Assembly (NCBI GenBank): GCA_949318235.1
Contig: OX439132.1
Span: 26,580,648 to 26,644,647 of the forward strand
Reading direction: 5' to 3'
DNA length: 64,000 nt
DNA from: Ecdyonurus torrentis
Taxonomy: Eukaryota; Arthropoda; Insecta; Ephemeroptera; Heptageniidae
A model generated the notes under the pieces. It was not told where the DNA came from. It did not search any database and worked only from the letters and a program-made list of their open reading frames with translations. How positions within the stretch are numbered: the first letter of the stretch is position 1; every line of letters starts with the position of its first letter. Positions 26,425 through 39,444 of the stretch are shown one piece after another. A program made the translations under genes and the position numbers.

Positions 26425-28805
26425 ATCTTTTCTTCTTATCTATGCCTTGAAGAGAAATAATACGAATTTTTATTTTTCATAAGAACAAAGAATAAATTTA
26501 ATGTTGATTTTCTTATCCTGTTTATATACGTATTGATCGCCACAAATATGGCGACAGAGTAAGAAGTTTTATATAATAAACTAATACGTCTCACGTGACA
26601 TAAAGATAATCTATATAGGAAATGATTTCGATTTCTTTCTATCTGCTATTTAATCTTTCACTTAATTCTTTATTAGATTTGTGGTTTTGAATGATGAAAT
26701 TAAATATTAATTTCGACAACATTCCAAATAGTCGCATATTTTTGTATTATGACCTTGATATATTTTATATCATCAGATTAATTTCAGTTAATAAAATTTA
26801 CAGATCCATTATATACATGACAGAAAAAAAAAAGACTAACCTATATTAAACTTAACGCAAATTGATTTATAAACAGCAAAGAAATTATCCAATTTTCTGA
26901 ACAAGATTAAACATGATGAGCTTGTCAAAATAAATCATAGTCATTATGTTATAACAGATTTGTTATTATTTTTTTTTTTTTACTTTATTCAATAAACCAT
27001 TAAGATTTAATAAATTGATGTATTATTTCGTGATATATATACAGTATAATATATTTTGTGTTTCTTGCTTCTACTCAAGTTATGACTTTTATAAATGTAC
27101 ACAAGATAGTGATAATTTATTTTACCGTTCAAATAAAGCGCATTATGTTTTTAAATGGTTTACGAAGAGGGCAACTGACTTGGACCGGAAATCGTTAAAA
27201 GAGGAACTATATTTTCAGAATAATTTGTTGTACACATTCTTTATTTCCAGCAAAACAATTAACACTATACTTTTCAAATGAAACGAGTATTTTTTTGTTT
27301 TTATTTTTTCGTTTGTTCCGAAAAAAGTTTTAATAATATTTTTAATTTTAAAAAAGTGTACAATTTATAATTTGACACATTTGCATTTAATCTTTAAAGT
27401 AAAATAACTTAAATATTTGATCGTGTTTTTACATGTTTGACGTAGCTAAACTTTTAAGTAACATTTCTTCTTTACTTTGTGTTAATATTATAAATTCACG
27501 ACCGTCTAGTTCGCGAGATATCAGTCGGTCACCTAAAATATTTGACCACAATCTTAACTACTACTGTGCAGTAATGCTGTTTTAAAACAATCAATCCCTG
27601 TCAGTTGGCAAAGCTTACTAGCTTATAGTTAAATCGTAGTTAAGTTTTGCTACTTTGTTTCTTGCTACAAGTTAAAAAATATAAAATAGGGTTTAATTCA
27701 AGATTTAACTTGGGTTTAATTAGAGGTTGCAACTTACAGCCCTATTTTTATAAATATTTTATTTGCTAAAAATTTATATATATTTAATGTATTTTGCTAT
27801 TCTATATTATTATTTATATTATTTTTCTCATTGTTATATATTAATTGATCACGTCAGAGCTTTTTTATGTATACGATCACTGATTCGGATAAGTTCTTGG
27901 AAAAGAATTTCAATATACCATTGTCATTGAATACGTGGTCCATATTTGGTGACAGGGGGAAAAGGATTTTAAGCAATCCTCCTGACATTATACAGTAGTT
28001 ACAAGTTGAATAAATAAAATTAAAATAAATTAGCATGTACATACTTCTTTACTTTTGCAAAAATCTATATATGGGGTCTGGGGACATCATACCACACCCA
28101 AATTTATTAGTATACAATCAAGATTTTGCTTCCAGTAAAAAAAAAATACATTACAAATAACTTCAAAGAAGACCTTGTGAAAAAAATTCATCGTAATAAA
28201 TAAATTTGTTAAACTTCATTTTTAACATGATTTCATAAAAAGGAAACAATAAAAAATAATAGATTGAGGAAAAAACATTCCAGGCACTCAATAAAATGTA
28301 TTTTATTATTTTTATTTATGACAGGGTCATGTATTAAGTAAATAATAATTAAATATTTAGAAGTAGTATATAATGTATAAGACTAATGTTGTTTATTTAA
28401 ATTACATACTGACAACAAGTTCTATAATTTATTGAGTTTACATTTTACTGACGTTGCCTTCAAATAATATGCTCTTATTATTTATTGATTATTGGTCATC
28501 AAGAATCTGCTAAAGTCTATATACACAAGTCATAATTAAAGAAGAGGAAAATGAAACGTAGTATGTAATCCTGTGTAAGAGATATTATGTAAAATACACA
28601 AACTTTACATATACATTACTTACACACTGTGACATTATAATGTTTTTACTGTTTTGCCGTAGAGTAAAGGCAAGGCAAAGAATAAAATTTTCTATTACAG
28701 AATCTGTACAATTTGTTAGTATCTTCACGCGTAACTTAAAAACACACACTTAAAACATTTTGATTATTAGAATATGTTCGAATTAAAAAAAATGACAACT
28801 TCCTG

Positions 28806-28937
<132 letters not shown>

Positions 28938-29372
28938 AAAAGAAAATATTTCAAAATTTTGAAAAAATTTGAAAATATCTATTATGGTTATTTTATTATG
29001 GTTATTATTTATTCAGTTTTTGGAAAATAGTATATTATAGTGTTAATTAAATTTATTAATATGTGTAAATAAAACAAAAGTTTGAAATTTAAATTTCCTG
29101 CATTAGTTCCAAATTTTATAATTTAAAATTGGCAAAAAAAAAAAAAAAAAAAAAAAAAAGTCAATTTTAGAAACATATTTTATATAATATATTATCATTA
29201 TTATCTAATAACTTATTCCTATAAACCTATAATATTTCTAATTCTTTATTTTTTAATTGCACATGTTTATATTTCTTGTTACAAATAAAACAATAAAATT
29301 GTCTCCAGTGTAGATATGTAAATATATTTTGCCATACTAAAAATTAAGTAAAAATCGAGTAATTAGATATGT

Positions 29373-29375
<3 letters not shown>

Positions 29376-29433
<58 letters not shown>
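29376..29433. repeat. (AT)n microsatellite
   Basis: About 58 bp of alternating AT. Confidence 0.95.
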
Positions 29434-29435
<2 letters not shown>

Positions 29436-30118
29436 AAATTAAAATTTTCAACCATAATTAATTTCATAAACACCCTAATTTTATTTTTGGAAAATCCCTA
29501 GAACCTCAATAATGTGCTCATACTGCTATATTTTTTTATACAATTTTTTGCTTATTATTGACACACTGCGCAGCAATTTAATTATCTCTTACGACTTAAT
29601 TTAATCATGTTCTTAATCTTTTTGTTAATTTTTTTATAACTTTGTTTACGGAACTAGAAATAAAATTCCAAGAAATATTAACATAAAAATGAGTCAGAAT
29701 AAATTACATGATTTAGCTACTATATTAAATTAATAAAAATAACAATCAAATTTGAACTGTAGATTTCTGCAGGTCTTTCCCCTTATTAAATTCATAATAA
29801 CAAAGGTAAATATAAACAATCATGCACCTGAGATATATATTTTTACGTCATCAAAGAAGCGATACATCATAACCAGTTCGTCAGCCGCACTCACCGGGAA
29901 AATCCTTTCATCTTCAAGGTTAAGTACAATCTTATGCAAAAATATGCATAATTTAATTATGCAAAAATGTAATAAATAATTATTTTTAATTATGTATAGT
30001 AAATAATTAAACTATAAAATAACACTTTATTATGATTTCAATGTGTTAGTTTATTGTTTTATGTGATGAAGGAAGAGTTCAAACTCACGAAATAGTCTAC
30101 ATAATTTTGTCGAGACCT

Positions 30119-30160
30119 TCACGTGACCACGCCACAGTGGGAAGAGATCTAGTATAAAAA
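30119..30160 (+). promoter_or_regulatory. Core promoter of glycine-rich gene 2
   Basis: TATAAAAA at 30,153-30,160 is preceded by the palindrome TCACGTGA at 30,119-30,126 and followed 82 bp later by the ATG at 30,242. The same E-box octamer occurs upstream of gene 1. Confidence 0.6.
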
Positions 30161-30241
30161 GGTTAAAGTTTTCTCAGGGAGCTTCAAAGTAACTTACGGT
30201 TTTACAAGAGAAACATCAAACTTAAAACAAAAAGCTTCAAC

Positions 30242-30522
30242 ATGATCAAGACACTGGTAAGTCTAAATAATATATATTTTTTAAAACATAAATGGAAAAT
30301 TTAAAAAAAACAAAAACATTATTTTTAAGTATAATACGATGGAAAATTGCAATTACTCATTATATATTTTTATGAGACTCAAGTTTGTATTTTTAGTAAT
30401 GTAAAATCAGTTAAAAATCAACAGTTATTTACCAACTGCATGCAGCAAATGATTTGCAAATAAAAAAAGGAAAACTACTAAACATTTTATGTCATGCATT
30501 CGAATTTTATTACATATTGGAA

Positions 30523-30597
<75 letters not shown>

Positions 30598-33227
30598 TTA
30601 CTAGAGCTAAAAATAAAAATTTATTTACTTTATTTGATTAATTTTAAATATTCAGCTTAACTTAAAATTTAATCAACATTTTAATTAAAAAAAAAAAAAA
30701 AAGTTCCACCTCTTGATTTCATTCTAATGAGGTAAAAACTTAATCTCTCAAATATTTGTTTAACCCAATTAACCTCACTTTGTTTACATTATAAAAATAT
30801 GCCATGCTAAGGGATATTCTTTTATGAATCAAAACATTTTAATTGAAAATAATAATAAAGTAAAGCTTAAATATTGATTTACATACGCTTTTATATATAT
30901 ACGCTTTTCCTTTTTTTTATAATTACATTTCAATTAAACTTTTATAGATGCATTTGATGTTTAATATTCATAGATAAACAAAAACTTTTTATATTTTATT
31001 TTAAAACCGTATATAGCTAAGAAGAGAGAGAGAAAAAAAATACTATTATAGAGAATCAACTATAGCCTAGAAACTAGATCACATTTTTTCTCTTTTTTAG
31101 AATATATGTATGCATTTTCCTTTTAATTAATGAATTAATGTAGATTGTATAAGCTCTGATTAAACTTTTTACATGATGAAAAGCATTATTTATTTTACTT
31201 TATTTATTTATTCAACTAGGAAATTGTTGCTTTGTGCTATAGAATAAATAGATCAACGCTTTTATTTTTTATCTTTGCTACATTTTTTTCATAGATTTTT
31301 ATTTTAAAGAGATGCAATACAATATAATTATTTACGATGAATTAATAATAATTTCAAATATATTATTATAACTTTTCTTTTTTGAAGCTTAGGAGCGTAA
31401 TTCAATAAAACTAAAAGAGATGATATCATTGATCTGTTATTTATATGCATTTCAAATTATCATTTCATTGCTATACTTCTTGCTAAGCAGGTATTTATAG
31501 AGGTTAGTTAGAGGTGACTTTTTTGTTTTTGTGTAATGGACGCATTTTTTTTTAAGGCATCAAAGAATTTATTTTTTACTGCATTAAAACTTTTAACATT
31601 CTTCATGTGTTTATCAAATCATACATTTTATAGATTTGATTTTTCTTTGCCGCTTGTATACATTCAATAAAAAAAGTCACTAATTAATAATACCAATTTG
31701 TTTTTCAAGTTCACTTTTTTACTGTATATTTCTTCCTTTTATGCTATATATAGTTATAAAATAGAAATAAAATAAATCTAGTTCAAAAATTTTAGCAGGT
31801 GAATTTACATCACAGCTTTTTCATGTTGAATAAAAAATAGGTACTTTTTTTTTAAATTTAATATTATTATTAATTTTAATTATTATTAACATTATTATTA
31901 TTATTATTAAATATGTATTTGTAAATAATATTTATATATAAACAAATGATGAGTATTTTTTTTATACTATAGTTTTAACGTAACTTGGTTTGTTAGTATT
32001 GAATATTTGAACATAATTTTGTTACTTCATTTGAAAATTTTACATAGAGTACAGTGTACATAACTAAATATTATGTTGATTTGTTTTATTACAGAGTTTG
32101 CTTGTCCTGCTCGCCATGGTACTGTACGTGACCGCCATGCCCCAAGATCTCGTAGAACAAGAACAACAACCTGAAGCTGTTGAGGGTCTTGAGACCGCTG
32201 AGACTAGATTTGGTAGACATGGATATGGAGGATATGGAGGATATGGAGGATATGGTGGATACGGAGGATACGGTGGATATGGAGGAGGATATGGTGGATA
32301 TGGAGGATATCGTGGTGGATATGGTGGATACGGAGGTAATTATTATAGTCAAATACAATTAATTTACATTACGATCTAGTTTTAATTATTATTTACTATT
32401 TACTTATTTTAAGCATCTCATATTCTGCATTATTTTACATTTAATAGTTCCTAAATCAAGTATAAAGTATTTTTTAAATAGCTATTTTTTTAATTGACTA
32501 TTTTAGAAGTCATCTAGACTTTCATGAGCTAAATTATTATTATTTTTGACATAATGGTAAAATACTTTTTTCGACACTCGATTTAGCTTTAAAAATAATT
32601 ATAGAAAAGTACAATCTCTAAAAAGTCTAAAAGATAAAAACTGAATAGTAAAGTAACTGAAAATAAACTATAGCAATATAGACAGTGAATTAAGGAAAAA
32701 TGTATTCTAAAATTAAATTGTCACGTAAAAAAAAAAAAAAAAAAAAAAAAATGTTGTTAATATTGCATTAGTGTTCTTGATGAAAAGTCATGTCTACATA
32801 GCAATTCAATGGCACTGATATTATTTAATTATGTACAGTTAAAAGTTTTTTTTTCAATTCTTATATAAATGAAATCTCAAATCTTGCCAGTCCCTTTCAA
32901 AGTTTCATAAAAACACGTAAAAAAACTGTTTTTATAAACTTTGTTTGCATAATTAATGAGACAAGATTCTATTTTTTACTAAAATTTGAATACATTACGC
33001 TACATTTTATTATTTTTTTTTCATATCGCACATGCTTTATTACAAAAAAAAATATTAATATTTTTACTTCTAATTGTTATTATAGCCACATTATTCTAAA
33101 TTTATGATATATGAAAAAAATACTTTTAAATTTTTACCTTTATCATACTAATTTATAAATTGTGATTTAAGGTTATGGTGGATACGGTCACGGATACCGT
33201 CGTCATGGATATGGTTATTATGGTTAA
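30242..33227 (+). CDS. Secreted Gly/Tyr-rich peptide, gene 2 (3 exons)
   Basis: Coding exons are 30,242-30,256, 32,095-32,335 and 33,172-33,227 (312 nt, 103 residues), with GT-AG borders and the same two intron positions and phases as gene 1. The product starts MIKTLSLLVLLAMVLYVTAM (signal peptide), has a Glu/Gln-rich propart with VEGLETAETRFGRHG (Arg residues could mark processing), then YGG repeats (about 14 units) and a basic aromatic tail ending YRRHGYGYYG. No Cys is present. The YGGYGG composition resembles nematode NLP-29-type and other ecdysozoan antimicrobial or cuticular Gly/Tyr peptides (family knowledge); orthology is not claimed. Intron 1 (1.84 kb) carries a (TA)n tract at 30,525. 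It is a tandem paralogue of 22,006-23,445. Confidence 0.88.
30525..30594. repeat. (AT)n microsatellite in intron 1
   Basis: About 70 bp of alternating AT in intron 1 of glycine-rich gene 2. Confidence 0.95.
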
Positions 33228-33417
33228 ATAACCATTTGAGAACTTCATCTGGACAACGACGCTACTATTTCATCAACCTGACTTCGAATAACTGCGAATA
33301 TTTGAAAAATGCTGCCAAGAAAGTGTATTTAAAACATCTAGTTTATTAAAAAAAAAACTATTTCAATTGACTCTCTCTCTTAGACATTGTGATTTATATA
33401 AATTTTTGTATGAATGT

Positions 33418-33423
33418 AATAAA
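33418..33423 (+). terminator. Poly(A) signal, glycine-rich gene 2
   Basis: AATAAA about 190 nt after the TAA stop, overlapping a second AATAAA a few bases on. Confidence 0.6.
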
Positions 33424-33887
33424 AAATAAACACTTCTTTTTATACCAAACTTATTTTATTGTATATTATTATAACAAACATACCTTACGATAAGTTATAA
33501 TTTATACAAATGTGTATCTGTCACAAATTACAATATTTTATTGAGGCTATATATTTACATTATAGGATACGCGATTCTGGAACCTGTTATGATATAATAA
33601 TGTATGCTATTATTTGAACTATATTTATTGCTCATCATTTACAAAAATAATTGACGAATCTTTATTGGAGGTACACATACGAATGATGATATTTTATTAC
33701 TATTTAGATCAAACGTGTCTTTTTCTCATACGAAAAACATTGCAAATCCATATAGCACAAAATTTCAAATGATAAAATATATAAGTTATTACCACACCAC
33801 ACGATTAGCATAATAGTAAATCGTTCCGTACTCTTCGCAAAAGAAAATAATTTAATAGAATCACAAAGAAAAGGCATCATAGTTCTT

Positions 33888-34008
33888 AACCAAGGTTTAT
33901 ATAGAGACAGGTTAGTCCGTAGGGGCACATCGACGGGGATTGGCTGACCATATCACGTGGTAGCGTGACGTAGTTGAGAAACCTCAGCTACCTGATGGCA
34001 GCAGTTTT
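33888..34008 (+). repeat. AACCAAGG-ended repeat, copy A
   Basis: Its first 35 bp (AACCAAGGTTTATATAGAGA then CAGGTTAGTCCGTAG) are almost identical to the reverse complement of 36,696-36,730. Weaker similarity continues through a GTGACGT..GAGAAACCT block. Confidence 0.7.
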
Positions 34009-35398
34009 TAATGTAAAAAATGCCTTTTTTAATTCAAATTTTAATTATGTTAGACGCATTATATTTTAAAATAACTTGAATATTTTATATTGAAGACTTA
34101 TATAAAGTTCTAAAATGATGAGAAATAAATTTTAATTTCAAATACACTCGTTTTAAATTCATCTAAAGCCCGACATACATAAGTGTTATTTTAAATTAGT
34201 TGACTTATATTTTGCATTGCAACAGATATTATAATTATTGTAAAGTAGTTAAATATTAATGTGTTTAATTTAAAAACAGTAATATATGTTTTAAACAAAA
34301 ATAATTTACAAAAAGTAGATAATAACAATGATATTATATTACAAAACATACGTAACATAACGTAAATATTATAATATTATAACATAATATTTGATCCTAA
34401 ATTATTATATTTTACATACTTTTACTAAATATGTTTTCCTTAAAAAAATCTATACCTTGAAAAATAACATTTTCAATAAATAAAGATTAATCGAATTATC
34501 TATTATAAAGAAAAAAAGCTATGATTATAAATTAATATCTTGAATTATATATAGTAATTTCTATATTTTTACAGTAAATTAAAGGAACATTTTTTTTTTA
34601 GTATAATATCACTTAAGCGGGCAATATACTGTATAATATAGTATCTTTATTTCATCTTGAACTTTGCACTTCTATTATTCGGGAGAAAAAAATTAAAGAT
34701 CACAATTTATCAGTATCTTTTGATAGATGTGTGATTTTTAGCAAAATATTCTAGGAAAACAATTAAGGCAATAAACGGTATACGCATTTAGTATATTTTT
34801 ACTAGTTTTTAGATGAATTTGAAAACGAAACAATTAAAAAAAATACCAAACTGGAAAATCAATCGATGCGATTAACCTGGTATGACGCGCTATAATTTTT
34901 TTAAATATATACAATTATATATTTATATTATCTTTTATTACAATTTAAATATTCAAATTATTCGCCGCCGTAAATAATTATATATAAATTCTTCATAGAA
35001 AATGAAATTATATGAAAATAGTAATAACTGAATATCACTTGCATCTGAGTTGCAATATGATAAACTAATGTTTCTTTGTTTTATTTTTTTTATTACTAAT
35101 ATTATATATAGAATGTTTTAAACAATAGGTTAATTTTGGCTTCGCATAGAAAGGCTTATTTATAATGTAAAATTGAGGCTTGCAAATTTTAATGGAATCG
35201 TTTAAGAATCTAAAAAAAAAAAAACAATAAATCGTACATCGCCATAAAATAAAAAGGACAACTAAAAAAGTATTCAGGACGTGAACGAGCCTCATGTTTA
35301 AAAGTACAAAAGGTTATATAATATATAGGGTATAAAAAGATGACTCCAAAGACGGAGTTAGGCATTGCTGTAAATTTCAAAGTTGTTATGATTGTAGG

Positions 35399-35436
<38 letters not shown>

Positions 35437-35682
35437 TGATATAGTGATAAGATATTATTTTGATCCATGTTTTAGTAATCAAGATTTTAAAAAAATTCCA
35501 GTTTTTATATAAAGCAACCCAATCCCTTAAATTTGTTATGAAAGTTGAGCACATTTTTCAGATTTGTTCTTTTGCCTATATATTTTACCGCATAGGGGCT
35601 CGTTCTACTCGTTCACGTCCCATAAATACGTTTTGAGTTATGCTTTTTCCTTTTTCCTTTATGTATGAAAAAATATATTTTA

Positions 35683-35870
35683 AATATGCTAACTCATTTT
35701 CCGCACAATTTATTCAATACAGCATAATTTATGCTGTACTGCGTAATAACTACGTTAAATAGTAAATATTATATTGCGAAGCATATAATTCTTTATGTTG
35801 CTCTGATTTGGCATCATTTATGCTAATGACATCAATGCAGCATAAATTACGTAATTAATTCTTCCCAACA
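35683..35870 (+). mobile_element. TACGTAAT-family element copy B
   Basis: Shares GCAGCATAAATTACGTAATT and neighbouring blocks with 3,935-4,130; more diverged at its left end. Confidence 0.65.
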
Positions 35871-36584
35871 ACATTTATGCTACGATAATGACAAAAATGC
35901 AGCACCATATGGGTATATTTCGCAAAATTTTCCGTGCCGTGGTGGTGAAGTGCAATTTAACTTGTTTAATAAGGTTCTAATGTGATCATTTCAAAATATA
36001 AAACATTCAATTAAATAAATGTATTGCTATTAAGCTCTGTGTATCATGCAAAAATTAAAATAGTATTTTAATTCTGCTAATGCCGAATCCTTAATATTTA
36101 TATAGTTGTCTATTTCATAATAAACTCAATTTTTATATGAATATAATTTTGACATAAAAAAATTAGTAATAAATTGTAATAATTATTTATTATATTAATA
36201 AAAGGTGAGAAAAAAGATACACGATTGTGATATAGTATTATTAACTCTTAATTTGTTTTTTTATTTAGGATAATTTTGCATATTTAGGGCACGTTTTTAA
36301 ATGGGAAAAAATATAATCACAATAAGGCGTATACTAATGTAATTAGGGATTCATTTGGGGAAAAAACGAAAAAAAAAATAAAATAAAAAATATATATATA
36401 AAAAAAAAAAAAAAAAACAGCAACTTTGAAATGAACTAGCTTTATAGCCCATTTATTTTATTTCAAAAAGGTTATGTGCTGTGTTAAATTAACTAATATT
36501 ATTGTGCCCTAAAAATTATTAAGTTATCATTATTTTATTTTATTATTTTTGATAGAGAGAGAATAGAGAAAGAGAAACTTAGTC

Positions 36585-36730
36585 CCTTATACAGTGGAGT
36601 AAGTAGCCAGAGATGCCGCTGAAGGTTTCTCACTGACGTCACGAGCTAAAGGGTAGGAGTGGGGATGCGAGAATATTTTTTTTCAAAAGAGGGCGCTACG
36701 GACTAACCTGTCTCTGTATAAACCTTGGTT
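36585..36730 (-). repeat. AACCAAGG-ended repeat, copy B
   Basis: Inverted partner of 33,888-34,008. Its other end, CTTATACAGTG, weakly mirrors the TTTATACAGAG terminus, so each copy may be a separate 150-bp MITE rather than one end of a 2.8-kb element. Confidence 0.65.
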
Positions 36731-37172
36731 CTTAACTATATTTGAAGATATAAGCAACAATTAAACACATTTCTGTTTATTATTATTAGTATATATTATA
36801 CTACTCTATAAAAGAGCTGAGAGCTGCAAAAAGCTCCATTTATTTTTAGTATCCCACCTGAATTTTTTTTCAGACCACGGGTTTGTTGAAATCCGGGTTC
36901 ATGCACTTTGAAATCAAGCTTAAATTCGCAAAAAAAACAAGCCAATGTTTGGTATATGCTCGGGGTTTGAGCTGAACGAGCTCTTGATTAGGAAAAAATC
37001 TTTAAACTATTAAAAACAAATTATTTTACATGTTAGAGATAATAAGAGATATTATCCTGCTAAACAAAAATTTACACCTTTACTCTTATTCAAACATATC
37101 TTTATATAGGCTATTTTCAAAATAAGTTCGTTCCTTTCACGAGTCATTCAAGCGCTCAGAGCTGGCACTTTT

Positions 37173-37288
<116 letters not shown>

Positions 37289-38286
37289 CGGACAGACAGA
37301 CAGAAAACAGAAAACGACCACTTGTAGATTTTGGCTCAAAAATAATTTAAATTTACAGATTTAATAAATAAAGACACATTATACCGTATATTTATATAGT
37401 ATTGCATGACTTCTGGCTATATACGTAACGTAAAAATATTAATTATTCTCTAAATTCCAGGGGCTTAATTAATATTAATTATGACGTGATAAACATAACA
37501 ATTTTCTCTTTATATGCTCTCTCTTTATATTATTCATCACGGACAATCAATTGCAATTCACGGATAATTTGGGATCCAATTTCAAATCTATGATCTAAAT
37601 GACATATTGATTTTCACTTCTCAATTAAAACTTGTCGGAAATAATACTAATATAAATATTTCTGTTTGTTAGATATGTTTCAATATTGTAGTGCTTATAT
37701 GGAAAAATTGAGATTTAATTTAATTTTTTAATATTTTATGTATTTATTTTTTATATTTGATAAGACTTGAAGACTTACATTTTCTTGTAACTATTAATAT
37801 AGTTACATTATTACATACATGAACTACCTGGGTATGGGCAAAGTTTAAGCCTATATAAGTATTAAAAAACCTTAATAATTATTATAATAAAAATAAAAGC
37901 AGTATACTGCATGGAAGTTTACTGTTTCCTGTATTTTCAATCTTAAAATAAAGTAAATTATTATGACTTGTAGTCTGTGAGAAATATGGTTATTTGCTTC
38001 AGCATCGCAGTGACAGAGGTTTTAAATCTCAATTCTTAAAAAAAATATACACATATATACATATTTTTTAATTTTTGCGATTAGCCAAAAAAAGGATTAG
38101 AAATGGATTTAAAAGTTTTATTTCGCGCGCTGCACAAAAAGGCGGTAAAAAAACAGCTGTGTTTTGGTATGGATGCTGGATGGAGGAAATAAGAAAATTT
38201 GTTGTTGTCCAATGTAAATAATTAAAATTTACCCTACATAAGTGTATTTATGTCATATTTATACACTTGAACTATAAGAAGTAATC

Positions 38287-39410
38287 ATGGATCACGAAGA
38301 ATCAAGTAAGTAAAGTTCTGAGTTGTTATTCATGCCCAATATATCACAATTATGCATCCTTTCGAACTATGCATGCAGTGCATGCTCCTTTGTTCGGTGT
38401 AATTTATGATGATATGCTTAATTAAAATATATGGTTATATGCAAGTATGAGTGTGTATGTATATGAACATATTAATGAACCTATGTATGTACATATTCTG
38501 TATATGTGCTTATATATGTATGCATGCGTATGCATATGATATGCTACACTACATATATGTACATACATACATATGTACCGCAAGGAAATGAAAAACCTGC
38601 ACAACTATAGACTGAAAAGCATTACTAAAATTGCAGGTTATTCAATTCATGTCGGTACATGATATTTGTTTTTACATGCATGCATGATATGATATAATGA
38701 TATTATCGAAACTTCCAGAACAAGATCACTGCTTTACATATTGAATAATTTATTTTAAAACATCTGAAACTAAAAGTTTTTTTATTTTAATACAGAAATC
38801 CTCAAACGTCGTCAAAATGCCATCAGTGAAGGTAACGATGAGCAAATTGCCATCCAAGCTAAAAAGTTAGGAGAACTACGAACTCATCAGGGAAGATATG
38901 ATGAAGCTCTAAAATATTTCAAGGTATATATTAATTATTTATAATATATTGTATGTTATGTATTGTGCTCTCTCTAGGAAAAAGTTGATGGTACTAATAA
39001 GATCCCAAAGTTATATATCAAAAGTGTTCCGGATAGAAATGTCATAAAGACTCATAAAGTAGCTTTTTTTATGATGCGACCTTGAATCTTACCTGTTCTT
39101 TTCATAGAGCTCATAGTCGCATGGCAAAAAAACTCTACTATGCATACGACATTTCTATCCGGAAGAACTGATATACAGCTCTGGCCAAAATTTTCCGAAC
39201 GATTTGCATAGGCAACCACACTGTTATCTTTATGAGAAAAAGCTGCAGCCGTCGCTGCTCCGTTCGGGAACTTTTGGCCAGAGCTGTACACATTGATGTT
39301 GTAGCGAACAAAATGTGTATTTCTTTTTTTTTGTCACAAGAAGTAAAATGTATAAGTTATTGCCGAAGGTATTGTAGCTGGTGCTCGACTTTCACATATT
39401 GCTTACAATG

Positions 39411-39444
<34 letters not shown>

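Noticed and set aside
35210..35554. 114-codon minus ORF
   Set aside because: Runs through a (TC)n tract and poly(A) and shows no homology that I can recognise.
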